A DNA stretch of 39,027 nucleotides from Oscillospiraceae bacterium (GTDB taxonomy: Bacteria > Bacillota > Clostridia > Oscillospirales > Ruminococcaceae): the NCBI GenBank assembly GCA_031267245.1, contig JAIRZL010000058.1:1-39027 (forward strand), written 5' to 3'. The position numbers and the translations under genes were made by a program. Of the stretch, positions 18,292 through 28,239 are shown piece by piece (position 1 is the first letter of the stretch; every line of letters starts with the position of its first letter). The notes under the pieces were generated by a model. It worked only from the letters and a program-made list of their open reading frames with translations. It had not been told where the DNA came from and made no database searches.

Positions 18292-19098
18292 ATGAAGAAA
18301 GCAAAAAAAGTCATATGCTGGTTGGCTGTACTTGCTTGTGCTATTGCCGGGGGGATCGTTTTCTTTCGCTCTACCTACGAAACGCAAGAAAAAACAGATG
18401 TGACCGCAATAAAGAAAGCAGGCGTCATCAAAATTCTCACAGACCCCACCTTCCCTCCATATGAATATGTCAACAACACGGGGGAAATTGTGGGCATAGA
18501 CATAGACATTGCCAATCTTATTGCCGAAAAACTAGTCGTGCGAAGCGAAATCATAACCGCCGACTTCCCGGGATTGCTACCAGCACTGGCGGGCGGCAAA
18601 GGTGATATGGTGATTGCTGCTGTAAGCCTAACAGACCAAAACAAAGATGTTTACCCCCACTCGATTCCGTATGCCAACTCTTGCCAGCGTATTTTAGTGC
18701 CCGCCGGTTGCGTTGGTATCGGTGGGCTGGCGGACCTGGCTGGTAAAAAAGTTGGCGTTCCCAACGGGACAACGTCAAGTAATTTTATAGACAGCAAAAT
18801 GCACGAAGAACCGTTTAGCGACTCGCCACCAACCGTAGTAACTTACCCCAGCACGACAGAGCTGGTGCAAGCACTGTTAAGCGGCAGAATAGATGCTGCC
18901 TTGCTGGACTCTCTTCCGGCAGAGCGTGCCGCCGAAGAAGACGGCATAGAGGTACTTCCGGCCATGTTTGGCCAAGAAGAATATGTTTTTCTTTACACAA
19001 AAAACGCATCGCAGGGGTTGGTTTCAGACATAGACAATATTATACTGGAAGCGGAGAAAAACGGAACCATGGACGGATTTTATAAAAAGCATAACTAG
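18292..19098 (+). CDS. Amino-acid ABC transporter substrate-binding protein
   Basis: Signal/anchor plus GVIKILTDPTFPPYEYVNNTGEIVGIDIDIANLIAEKL typical of family 3 solute-binding proteins. Confidence 0.92.
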   Translation: MKKAKKVICWLAVLACAIAGGIVFFRSTYETQEKTDVTAIKKAGVIKILTDPTFPPYEYVNNTGEIVGIDIDIANLIAEKLVVRSEIITADFPGLLPALAGGKGDMVIAAVSLTDQNKDVYPHSIPYANSCQRILVPAGCVGIGGLADLAGKKVGVPNGTTSSNFIDSKMHEEPFSDSPPTVVTYPSTTELVQALLSGRIDAALLDSLPAERAAEEDGIEVLPAMFGQEEYVFLYTKNASQGLVSDIDNIILEAEKNGTMDGFYKKHN

Positions 19099-19118
19099 GA
19101 ATAAAAAGGAGATCAAGA

Positions 19119-19844
19119 ATGGTAAATCACACCTATTCGCTCCTTAAAGGGTATTCGTTGATGTTCCTGAAAGGTTTGGGGGGCAGCCTGTATTTAACAT
19201 TCGGGGCACTGGCAATAAGCTTTTGCCTAGCCTTGGTGATCACATTAATCCGCGTGCAAAACGAATTTAGTGGTCGATTTCGCTTTTTAAATTGTTTGGT
19301 CGGTGGCTGCGTTACATTAATCCGGGGGACACCAGCGCTGTTGCAATTGCTTGTTATGGCGTATGTTGTGCTGATTCGAGTTAAACACGCAGGCACAGTT
19401 GCGATCATCACCTTCGGGCTCAATTCCGCTGCCTACGTTTCCGAAATCCTGCGAGCGGGTGTCAACGGGATCAATAAAGGGCAGTATGAGGCAGCCATCA
19501 CGTTGGGCTTAGGTAGCGATCAAGCATTAAGATTTATAATCATGCCCCAAGTACTAAAGAATTCTATCCCGGCGTTGTTAAATGAATTCAGCGGTTTGCT
19601 GAAAGAAACAGCGCTTGCTGGGTCTTTGGGTGTGCTGGATTTAACTCAAGCTGCTATGCGGTTGCGAGCTTCAACTTTCCAGGCATTCACACCGTTGGTC
19701 GTTGCAGGAGCACTATATTTAGGAGTAACCTTTGTTGTGGGGCGCCTTATCCGGCAGGCAGAACTAATGGTGAAGCGGCGGGCAACAAGAAGAAATCAAG
19801 AAAACGTGGAAAGAGCGATGCAAAACATGTCGGTAAACGGCTAA
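19119..19844 (+). CDS. Amino-acid ABC transporter permease
   Basis: His/Glu/Gln/Arg/opine-type permease: LIRGTPALLQLLVMAYV, AAYVSEILRAGVNGINKGQYEAAITLGL. Confidence 0.92.
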   Translation: MVNHTYSLLKGYSLMFLKGLGGSLYLTFGALAISFCLALVITLIRVQNEFSGRFRFLNCLVGGCVTLIRGTPALLQLLVMAYVVLIRVKHAGTVAIITFGLNSAAYVSEILRAGVNGINKGQYEAAITLGLGSDQALRFIIMPQVLKNSIPALLNEFSGLLKETALAGSLGVLDLTQAAMRLRASTFQAFTPLVVAGALYLGVTFVVGRLIRQAELMVKRRATRRNQENVERAMQNMSVNG

Positions 19845-19869
19845 GGGCGCAAGGAAAGGTTTTTTTGAG

Positions 19870-20529
19870 ATGGTGGATGTTGTTTTAGAAACTCGGGACT
19901 TAATTAAGGCGTTCGGGTCGGTTGTCGTGCTAAATGGAATAAACATACAGGTGCGTTTCGGAGAGTGCGTTGCCATTTGCGGCCCATCTGGCGCAGGGAA
20001 GAGCACCTTTTTTCGGTGCTTGACGTTGCTGGAAACCCCTACCGGTGGCGATATCATTTTCCGGGGCGAGAGCTTGTTGGCGCCGGGTGTCGACAAGCAA
20101 CAAATAAGGCAACAGATGGGCGTTGTCTCGCAACAATTCAACCTATTTGCCAACCTCTCAGTTTTGGAGAATATCACCATCGCACCAATTAAGGTCCTAA
20201 AAAAAAGCCCAGAAGAAGCAGCAAAAGAAGCAGTCGAGCTGCTGTCAACTTTTGAGCTGCTAGACAAGGCCACACAGTATCCACATCAACTTTCCGGTGG
20301 GCAACAACAACGTGTTGCAATAAGCCGGGCACTGGCAATGTCGCCAGCTGTTATTCTGTTCGATGAGCCAACTTCCGCATTAGATTACCATCTGAGAAAC
20401 GACGTGCAGAAAACAATAAAAGATTTGCACAATCGTGGCATCACAACAATAATCATAACACATGATATCGACCTCGCCGAAGGCGTGGCAACCAGAATTC
20501 TGCATATGCAGGAAGGTAAACTCGTCTGA
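19870..20529 (+). CDS. Amino-acid ABC transporter ATP-binding protein (GlnQ-type)
   Basis: Walker A GPSGAGKST, signature LSGGQQQRVAISRALAM, Walker B VILFDEPTSALD. Confidence 0.94.
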   Translation: MVDVVLETRDLIKAFGSVVVLNGINIQVRFGECVAICGPSGAGKSTFFRCLTLLETPTGGDIIFRGESLLAPGVDKQQIRQQMGVVSQQFNLFANLSVLENITIAPIKVLKKSPEEAAKEAVELLSTFELLDKATQYPHQLSGGQQQRVAISRALAMSPAVILFDEPTSALDYHLRNDVQKTIKDLHNRGITTIIITHDIDLAEGVATRILHMQEGKLV

Positions 20530-20625
20530 ATTCCGCGTGCTGTAGCCGAGCCTGGGCGTTATCTCGCGGTACCCACGCCACAAAAGAGCAGCTACTTTTC
20601 TTTGCCAACGCAAACCACCAGACAT

Positions 20626-21405
20626 TCACAGCACGATCTGCGTCCCGGTGGAAGCATCCACAGCAAAAAAACGGGAAGCGGCAGCAACGAAAGGTGGCAA
20701 CTCACCAGTCACATAAAAAGTAGCGTGGTTTTCGCCTGTCACCCATGTTGGCAATTGCTGGCGCAACAACGGAAGCAATGCGGACCCAGAGTTTATAATT
20801 TTAATGTCATGCGCCCAAAACTCGAGCACTAGCGCCTCCAGGCAGGCATAATGTGTGCAGCCCAAAACAATAGCATCTGGTCGCAGCGCAAAACGCCGCA
20901 AAACGGGGAATAAATTAGCACGGAGCTCCTCTTGATTGCTGTTGCCTTCAACGAGGGCAGCAAACACTGGGCTACCGATGGTTTGCACCTGGCAGCGTGG
21001 ATTCTGCCTGTGTATTAATTGCTCATAGACGCCGCTGTTGGCAGTATACGTCGTTGCGAGCACGCCAACGGTATCAAAGTCGGCAGCTTGCTGCGCTGCC
21101 GGGCCCAAAACACCAAAAATTGCGAGTTCGGGCCAGCGCCGCAGTTCCGGTACGCCAGACAAAAGAACAGCCCCGACTGTATTGCACGCAGCAACAACCG
21201 TCTTAATTTGCCGCTGCGCAAAAAAATCCAAAATGTTAGAAATTCGCTCTATTAATTCCTCTGTGGTCTTTTCACCATAGGGGATGTTTTTTGTATCCGC
21301 GAGGTAGGTTATGCCCAACCCAGGGAAAGCTTTTTTAACGCCCGTGAAAACAGAAAGGCCACCAACACCGGAATCAAATATCCCCAGTTGTTTAACACAA
21401 ATAAT
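20626..21405 (-). CDS. murI: Glutamate racemase (start extended to ATT at 21405)
   Basis: Extended frame gives IICVKQLGIFDSGVGGLSVFTGVKKAFPGLGITYLADTKNIPYGEKT...VAACNTVGA...LGCTHY; AAAGGAGG 7 nt upstream of the ATT. The supplied ORF begins after the essential DSGVGG. Confidence 0.85.
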   Translation of the reverse strand: MICVKQLGIFDSGVGGLSVFTGVKKAFPGLGITYLADTKNIPYGEKTTEELIERISNILDFFAQRQIKTVVAACNTVGAVLLSGVPELRRWPELAIFGVLGPAAQQAADFDTVGVLATTYTANSGVYEQLIHRQNPRCQVQTIGSPVFAALVEGNSNQEELRANLFPVLRRFALRPDAIVLGCTHYACLEALVLEFWAHDIKIINSGSALLPLLRQQLPTWVTGENHATFYVTGELPPFVAAASRFFAVDASTGTQIVL

Positions 21406-21614
21406 TCATCTGCCTCCTTTAAGCCAGCGCCCCTCAAGTAGCGCGTGAGCAGCGTAGTCACCTCGAGGTACAGCAAAAACAGAACGCATCCGGCGGCCGC
21501 GGAAATCGTCATCTGGCACCTGCGACACCATTCTCCGGCCCGTACGCCTGCCACAAAGCGCCGAGGCAAGAAACGCCACAAACGAGAAAAATCGTTGGGC
21601 AGAGCGGTTGCCAT
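21309..21614 (-). CDS. Possible small membrane protein overlapping the murI 5' end
   Basis: Two hydrophobic segments (AAAGCVLFLLYLEVTTLL; WGYLIPVLVAFLFSRAL); the second lies within the murI reading region in another frame. Confidence 0.3.
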   Translation of the reverse strand: MATALPNDFSRLWRFLPRRFVAGVRAGEWCRRCQMTISAAAGCVLFLLYLEVTTLLTRYLRGAGLKEADELFVLNNWGYLIPVLVAFLFSRALKKLSLGWA

Positions 21615-21694
21615 TCCCCAAACTGTGGCAAATCTAACGTGACCATGGTTCTAAAAATCTTAGACGTAAAGGCACACACCAAAAAGCGAATCAC
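21579..21694. repeat. Diverged direct repeat copy A
   Basis: CAAACGAGAAAAATCGTTGGGC...TTCTAAAAATCTTAGACGTAAAGGC...CCAAAAAGCGAATCAC parallels 21807-21903. Confidence 0.65.
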
Positions 21695-21806
21695 CAACAA
21701 TCTCCCGTCTGGTTTTGGCGGCAAAAAAAATTACTGTTTGGCGAGTTTCCAACGGCCGTTCCCAACCCCTTTCGGCAACCACAAAACGGTGAAACAAGAA
21801 AAAGAG

Positions 21807-21903
21807 CAAACGAGAAAAAATCGCTGGACAACAGGCAAATTCAATGTGGACATACTTCTAAAAATAATAGACTGTAAAGGCGGGCGCCAAAAAGCGAATC
21901 ACG
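21807..21903. repeat. Diverged direct repeat copy B
   Basis: CAAACGAGAAAAAATCGCTGGAC...TTCTAAAAATAATAGACTGTAAAGGC...CCAAAAAGCGAATCAC. Confidence 0.65.
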
Positions 21904-22217
21904 TAAACAGTCATAAAGGCCATACCGGTTCTCCTGGAAAGCAGTTGAGCGAACGCATCCAGAACTTTTACTACAGTGATGCCAAACCAACTTGAAGCTA
22001 TTCAGTTGGCGCCCCAGCAAAGCACGCCAAATAAGCCAGACCTTCCTCGTGATGAATCCATCACCAGCCTCCGTTTTTTCCCACGTTGGGCATTGCCAGC
22101 CCCCCCCAAAAAACTAAGCGAAAAACCGCAGCACATCAGCTTCTGTGGCACAAAAATATCCACGGCAGCAAACCGGCTTGCGGAAAACGCGGGCCTCTGC
22201 ATAAGCACAGCCCAACA

Positions 22218-23330
22218 TTACCAGCGTTGACCTTCGCACGCAAGCGCAATCAAACGGTCCAAAAGCTCCACATACCCAATGCCCATTTCCTTCATCAATT
22301 TTGGGTACTGACTAATTTCTGTGAACCCTGGGATGGTGTTCACCTCTATTATCCAGATCTTGCCAGCATCATCAACAAAACCATCCACTCTTGCCATTCC
22401 CGAACACCCCAGCGCCGAGAATGCACGTTTGGCGCCCTCTCTCACCGCCTCGATTGCAACAGGATTAATTCTTGCTGGTATATGCAATCCACTCTTTTTA
22501 AGATATTTGGCTTCGTAGTCATAAAACTCATTACACGGCACAGCCTCGCTCGGTACAGAAGCAATCAGTTCATCATTTCCCAAAACCGCGCACTGAACTT
22601 CTCGGCCAGACACCCCTTGCTGAATTAAAATCTTGTCATCTGCACGGAACGCCAACGCAACAGCAGCATCCAATTCAGAAGCTGACGATAGCTTGCTAAC
22701 CCCCAAAGAAGAACCGCTGTTTGCCGGCTTTACAAAAACCGGATAACTCAAAACCCGTTCTAGTTCCGCCTGGAGCTCTACCAAACTTTTTTTGTCCTTC
22801 TTCCTGCACACAATCCATGGCGGCACCAAAATACCATTTCGTTGCAAAATACAGTTGGTAATATCTTTATCCATACAAACAGCGCTACTGGTTGTTTTAC
22901 AACCCACAAATGGGGTCCCCACAAGCTCCAGCAAGCCTTGCAGCCTGCCATCCTCGCCGTTAGCTCCATGCAACACGGGGAATACAACATCCAGCTTAAT
23001 CGGCTCGCCATCGATGCTTAGCGCGAAAGAGCAACCATCGCTTGTTATTGCCACACACTTCAAATTCTCTTTGTCATCTTTCCAGCTCGCATCTAGAATA
23101 CGTTTATTATCCCCAAAATAAAGGTACCATCTGCCATCCTTGTCAATAATAACCACATATATCTCATATTTCTGTCGATCCAGATTCGAAATCACCCCAA
23201 ACCCAGATCGCAAAGAGATATCATGCTCACTAGACTTGCCTCCAATAATAACCCCTAGCTTCTTTTTCACAGGTACCAATCCCTTCCCTTTACACGAATT
23301 ACACGAATCCAAGATCATTTGCGAGTTCAC
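22218..23330 (-). CDS. ddl: D-alanine--D-alanine ligase
   Basis: GGKSSEHDISLRS, FPVLHGANGEDGRLQGLLEL, VKPANSGSSLGVSK, IIEVNTIPGFTEISQYPKLM. Confidence 0.95.
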   Translation of the reverse strand: MNSQMILDSCNSCKGKGLVPVKKKLGVIIGGKSSEHDISLRSGFGVISNLDRQKYEIYVVIIDKDGRWYLYFGDNKRILDASWKDDKENLKCVAITSDGCSFALSIDGEPIKLDVVFPVLHGANGEDGRLQGLLELVGTPFVGCKTTSSAVCMDKDITNCILQRNGILVPPWIVCRKKDKKSLVELQAELERVLSYPVFVKPANSGSSLGVSKLSSASELDAAVALAFRADDKILIQQGVSGREVQCAVLGNDELIASVPSEAVPCNEFYDYEAKYLKKSGLHIPARINPVAIEAVREGAKRAFSALGCSGMARVDGFVDDAGKIWIIEVNTIPGFTEISQYPKLMKEMGIGYVELLDRLIALACEGQRW

Positions 23331-23353
23331 GTTTCGCCAAAATCGGGAATATC

Positions 23354-24400
23354 TTAACCGCTGGATACTTTTTTCACATTTCCACGGTGCTCTGCAAAGG
23401 TTTCCGCAAAATAAATTTTCCCTTCCTTGTCACTAACAAAGAAAAAGTCCTCGCTCTTGGGCGGGTGCAACACCGCCTCGATAGATCGCCTGCTTGGGCT
23501 GCATATCGGGCCAAGGATTACGCCTTTTGCGACATATGAATTATACGCCTCTTCCCTCTCTGTGGTTGCCAATTCTGGGTACTGCGCTGTCACTATCTTA
23601 TAAAACCGCAATGTGGCATCCGATTCCAAGCGCGGAAACTTTTGCGGATTCCGCAATCGATTCACAAAAACAGCAGCAACGCCTTCTGTTCCATCGCCAC
23701 TGCCAGCCTCTTTTTCCACAATCGAAGCAATGGTAATTATTTCATGCGTTGTTAGCGGCGAAGATGCTTCCCGTAGCGTTGGCCAGACTTTTTTTTCGAA
23801 GGCGTCAAAGAACTTTTCAATTACCATCATTGGATCTTGATCTTCATAAAATTCAAATTTATCTGGGAACAAATAGCCCTCAAGTAGAGAAAACGGCACC
23901 ACACTTTTTGGAATCTTCTGCAGAAACTCACGATTAAATTTTCCTTTGTCGATCGCATCCAAGAAGGCTGCTTTAGAACAGACATTTTTCTCCTCTAACT
24001 GTTTGGCAATACCGTAACTGGTGGTGCCAGGAATGATCTCCACCGTAACAGTTTTTACCGGTTTTGTGGTTAAGCTCCGGATGAGCTCACCGAACCCCAT
24101 GCTTCTGTTTAGCAAAAACTTGCCCGTCTGCCAGTCACCTTTAACACGCCCGCTCTTCCGAAAAAGGAATTCATATAAAACGAACAGGCACCGGCTTTTT
24201 ATTACGCCATTCTTCTTAAGCATCTTTGAAACACTAATTACATCTGCCTCTTCCGTTTTTACCTCGATTTCAACATTATCCCAGCCCTTCCCAAACCCAA
24301 AGACATCCGACCCAACAAGCACAATAATCCAAGCAATTACAAAGGATGCCATAAAAACTAACGCCACCGGTTTCCACCGTGAGCGTTTGCCCATAATCAC
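23354..24400 (-). CDS. mltG: Endolytic murein transglycosylase MltG
   Basis: N-terminal TM; IPGTTSYGIAKQLEEKNV; LLEGYLFPDKFEF; IASIVEKEAG...VAAVFVNRL. Confidence 0.92.
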   Translation of the reverse strand: MIMGKRSRWKPVALVFMASFVIAWIIVLVGSDVFGFGKGWDNVEIEVKTEEADVISVSKMLKKNGVIKSRCLFVLYEFLFRKSGRVKGDWQTGKFLLNRSMGFGELIRSLTTKPVKTVTVEIIPGTTSYGIAKQLEEKNVCSKAAFLDAIDKGKFNREFLQKIPKSVVPFSLLEGYLFPDKFEFYEDQDPMMVIEKFFDAFEKKVWPTLREASSPLTTHEIITIASIVEKEAGSGDGTEGVAAVFVNRLRNPQKFPRLESDATLRFYKIVTAQYPELATTEREEAYNSYVAKGVILGPICSPSRRSIEAVLHPPKSEDFFFVSDKEGKIYFAETFAEHRGNVKKVSSG

Positions 24401-24477
24401 ATCATCTCCCGGATCGCACCAAACTTTGCCAGCTTCTTTGGCAATCTATTCCCCACCGCAAGCAGTTTGCCAACAAC

Positions 24478-25113
24478 TCACAGCAAACCCCGAGACGCAC
24501 CTGCCCGCCCCATTTGCTTGGTAAACTTTTCTGTAACAATATAATTCACTTTTATATCATGGCGCGCTCTTGGCAATGATCGCTGAACAAACGCGCTAAA
24601 GCAAACAGCAATCGTTGGGCATCTGTACTTTTCCAAAAATCTATCATAATAGCCAAACCCATAACCAATGCGGTACCCTCGATAATCACATACCATCGCC
24701 GGCACAATACAAACACTGTTGCGCAGCTCTGTCAACTCAACTCCGTTTGCAGGCACTCCAAATCCATCTTCATCTAATTTGATGTCGTGGCAAGAATTTA
24801 TTGCATAAAATTTCATCGTTAGGTTGCTTTTATCGCATCTAGGAATTCCCACAATCTTGCTGTCGTTCCATGCCGCTTGAAGGATTTCCCTTGTGCTGAC
24901 CTCAAGAGCATTCGGAAAATACGCCAACACAATGTTTGCCGACTTATATTCTTTCATGGCCACCACTCTCTCGGTGATCACATCCTCCATTTGCGCCTTC
25001 TCTTGCGGGTTCAATTCCTCCCGCGCTTCCTTTGCAATCTTCCTTATTCCAAGCTTAGCCGCAGCAATATCATCTCGTCCACTTTCTCCAACGTTAATCT
25101 TGAGCTTTTTCAT
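24478..25113 (-). CDS. 5-formyltetrahydrofolate cyclo-ligase family (start moved to MKKLKIN at 25113)
   Basis: IRKIAKEAREELNPQEKAQ, IGYGFGYYDRFLEKYRC; AAAGGAG upstream of the revised start. Confidence 0.85.
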   Translation of the reverse strand: MKKLKINVGESGRDDIAAAKLGIRKIAKEAREELNPQEKAQMEDVITERVVAMKEYKSANIVLAYFPNALEVSTREILQAAWNDSKIVGIPRCDKSNLTMKFYAINSCHDIKLDEDGFGVPANGVELTELRNSVCIVPAMVCDYRGYRIGYGFGYYDRFLEKYRCPTIAVCFSAFVQRSLPRARHDIKVNYIVTEKFTKQMGRAGASRGLL

Positions 25114-25353
25114 CCTTAAGCTAATCTCCTTTTCTATCTCGCGCTCCAGACTTTCAAAACACGCATTCAAAAATATTTGCTTCACGATGAATTCTATCCA
25201 CTCGCGCCAAAAGAAAACAATACCTGCATCATTATACCACATATGTTACATTCTTGCCAACTATGAATTATGCATTTTGTGCGACTCTTCCACCAGGCAA
25301 CCCCAGGGAATTGGTTTACGTGTTCCAAAGCAAGCTGCGAAAAGAGACCTCTC

Positions 25354-25854
25354 TTACACATTCAATAAATCGACTAAAGCCGCAGAAAACGGCATTGCCG
25401 CGCCCATATCCCGCGCTGTAATTATATTGCCCGCAACAACCACATCTGCATCTTTGACGATTGCGCCATCCAAGCGCCCTTCAAATCCCGGGAAGCAGAC
25501 CGCCTCTTTCCCAACCAAGAGCTTGTTAACCCCCAAAACCATCGGCGCTGCACATATCGCAGCGATATAGCGCCCGTTTTTATCTGCATATTCCAAGCAA
25601 CGAGCCACATCTTTAGATACAGCAAGGCTATTTGCATTATCCAGACCACCAGGCAACACAATCATCCTCAAGTCTGGCCCCAAAACAACCTCTTCAATTG
25701 TCACATCGGCGCTGATTACAATCCCATGCGCCCCTTTAGGGCTACGTGTTCCAACACCAACGGTTTTGGTCACAATCCGATTTCTGCGCAGGATATCAAC
25801 AACAGTAACCGCCTCAATTTCTTCAAAACCATCCGCCATAAATACATAAACCAT
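25354..25854 (-). CDS. DJ-1/PfpI family protein (start moved to MVYVFMADGFEE)
   Basis: DGFEEIEAVTVVDILRR, VLPGG, AAICAAPMVL nucleophile elbow. Confidence 0.9.
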   Translation of the reverse strand: MVYVFMADGFEEIEAVTVVDILRRNRIVTKTVGVGTRSPKGAHGIVISADVTIEEVVLGPDLRMIVLPGGLDNANSLAVSKDVARCLEYADKNGRYIAAICAAPMVLGVNKLLVGKEAVCFPGFEGRLDGAIVKDADVVVAGNIITARDMGAAMPFSAALVDLLNV

Positions 25855-26067
25855 CTTGTTAACCCACACTCCCTTACAAACGCTGGGCACCACTCCAATG
25901 TTCACTACCGCGGCGTTGGCCGCTGAAGGCTCCGATTTGGTGAAAAGAAAAACATTCCTTGCTAGCTTATAATCTTGGCACAATGGCGCCACACGCAACA
26001 ACCATAATGTTCCCGTGGCGACACAAACCATCCGCACAGCAACAACTCTGCCGCAACACAAAAAACG

Positions 26068-26763
26068 TTAACCCGTGTGATCAGCAACGCAGGAATCCGG
26101 GAAAACACCGGCAGCAGCCAAAACTGAAAAAATCTTTTCTGTGATAGCTTCTTGCGGCAAAACTCCATTTTCGTCAGAACAATTTATTATCCTCCAGCCA
26201 AATCGGTTGGCGGCAAACATCGCCGCTTGCCGGCAGCGCGCCAAATATTGGCCATCCCGTTCATGCAAATCATTCACACCGCGCTCACAGCAACGCTTGT
26301 TCAGCAGCTCCATACAAATCATCGGCATCAGATCCAGATAAACAACAATCTCCGGTTGCGGCAAACAAAATTTAGTATATTCCAGATCCATCAGCCACTC
26401 ACAAAAGCCGCTCCACTCCGCTGCATCTAATTTACCCATCTGATGAATCATGTTAGATGTAACATAACGATCTGCAATTATATAACCTGGCTCCTGGTAA
26501 GCTTTCTCCCACTTCAGCTTGTAACTAGAAAACCGATCAACAGCATAAAAAGTGGAAATTGCATAGGGATTAACCTGGCTGGCATCCTCGCCAAAATCAC
26601 CATTTAAATACATTTTAACCAACGCACTTGAATTCTCAACATAATCAGGAAAAGAAATCTGCCGCGCCGTTTCCCCGCCGCGAACCAACAGCTGCATAAT
26701 CCTCTCCACCTGGGTCGCCTTTCCGCTACCATCAAGACCATCAATCACAACAAGCTTCGCCAT
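26068..26763 (-). CDS. tmk: Thymidylate kinase-like protein (start moved to MAKLVVIDG)
   Basis: P-loop IDGLDGSGKATQVERI; YIIADRYVTSNMIHQ; GGGAGG SD upstream. Confidence 0.85.
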   Translation of the reverse strand: MAKLVVIDGLDGSGKATQVERIMQLLVRGGETARQISFPDYVENSSALVKMYLNGDFGEDASQVNPYAISTFYAVDRFSSYKLKWEKAYQEPGYIIADRYVTSNMIHQMGKLDAAEWSGFCEWLMDLEYTKFCLPQPEIVVYLDLMPMICMELLNKRCCERGVNDLHERDGQYLARCRQAAMFAANRFGWRIINCSDENGVLPQEAITEKIFSVLAAAGVFPDSCVADHTG

Positions 26764-26823
26764 TTCTTTTTTTGCCTCCCATTGTGGCACCAACCCACAC
26801 ATAATCAAGCCACCAGCCCAAAA

Positions 26824-28239
26824 TCAACCTTCGCGGCTGGCAAAGGCAAGCAAAGCATTCTTTAGCATAAAAACATCCAATTTCGCAGTGATTTCATAAG
26901 GAGCATGCATAGAAAGCACAGGAACTCCAATATCCACCACATCCATGTCTAGATTGGCCATGTATTTGGCCACCGTACCTCCACCGCCAATGTCAACCTT
27001 CCCCAACATACCAGGTTGCCACGTAATCTTTTTTTCATCAAAGAGCGATGTCACGCGATACACGAACTCGGCAGATGCATCAGCGGTCCCAAACTTGCCC
27101 CCAGAGCCAGTATATTTAGTGACCACAACCCCATGATTTAGCAAAGAAGAGTTGTTTTTTTCGAACACATCCGGCCATGCGGGATCATAAGCGGCATTAA
27201 CATCGGCAGAAAGGCAGCAGCTGTTTCGCAGTGCCCGCCTGTAGTCGTAACCAGTCTGCTCAGCCAAATCCCGAATAAAATGCAACAAGAAAGCCGATTT
27301 AAGCCCTGTATTCCCATCGCTACCGGTTTCTTCTTTATCTGCAAGCACCGTCAATGTGGTGTAGGTTGGGCTTTTTAGCTCCAGATGCGCACACAATGCT
27401 GTGTATGCACAAACGCGATCATCCTGCCCATAGGCACAGATCAAGCTGCGGTCAAATCCAACATCCCGAGCTTTGCCAGCCGGCACAAGACAGAGCTCCG
27501 CTGTGATAAAATCCTGCTCCACAATTCCATATCGTTCGTTAAGCAGCTTCAAAACATTCAAGCGAACACGCTCGCTGGCATCCGGCTTTTCATCTTGGTC
27601 TGCAGTCTTAAACGGTAGGCTCCCAACAACAAGGTTCAATTCCTCACCCAATACGCCGCGAGAAACCGGCCGTTTCATCTGTTCAGATGCAAGATGCGGC
27701 AACAGATCTGAGATGCAAAAGATAGGGTCATCCGCATCTTCCCCAACCATCAAATCCACCTCTTGCCCGTCCCTTTTGATCAGCTTGCCATGCAACGCCA
27801 ACGGAATTGTTGTCCATTGGTATTTCTTTATCCCACCATAATAATGCGTTTTAAAATAAGCCAACTCTTCCTTCTCATAAAGTGGCTTTGGCTTAAGATC
27901 AATCCGCGGCGAATCTATATGCGAAACCAGAAGATTCAATCCGGACTCCAGGCTTTGTTTGCCAATTGTGCCAATGATCATTGCCTTTTTGCGGTTAACA
28001 TAATAGAATTTATCACCTGGATTATATTTTCTGTTGTAATCGAATTCCTCGAATCCCTTCTTCTGAACCTCAGCCTTTATGTGAGCAACACATTCTCGCT
28101 CTGTCTTGCAGGCCGAAAGGAAGGTTTTATAGCCCTCCACAAAACTGCTCACTTGCTTCCATTCTGCGTCCGCCGTGTCATCATGTAGGTGCTTCGAGTT
28201 AAAGAATAATTGTTTTTTTAATTCGCTTGAACTGCTCAA
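26824..28239 (-). CDS. M18 family aminopeptidase
   Basis: NLLVSHIDSPRIDLKPKPLY, DDRVCAYTALCAHLEL, DKEETGSDGNTG, SMHAPYEITAKLD. Confidence 0.93.
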   Translation of the reverse strand: MSSSSELKKQLFFNSKHLHDDTADAEWKQVSSFVEGYKTFLSACKTERECVAHIKAEVQKKGFEEFDYNRKYNPGDKFYYVNRKKAMIIGTIGKQSLESGLNLLVSHIDSPRIDLKPKPLYEKEELAYFKTHYYGGIKKYQWTTIPLALHGKLIKRDGQEVDLMVGEDADDPIFCISDLLPHLASEQMKRPVSRGVLGEELNLVVGSLPFKTADQDEKPDASERVRLNVLKLLNERYGIVEQDFITAELCLVPAGKARDVGFDRSLICAYGQDDRVCAYTALCAHLELKSPTYTTLTVLADKEETGSDGNTGLKSAFLLHFIRDLAEQTGYDYRRALRNSCCLSADVNAAYDPAWPDVFEKNNSSLLNHGVVVTKYTGSGGKFGTADASAEFVYRVTSLFDEKKITWQPGMLGKVDIGGGGTVAKYMANLDMDVVDIGVPVLSMHAPYEITAKLDVFMLKNALLAFASREG

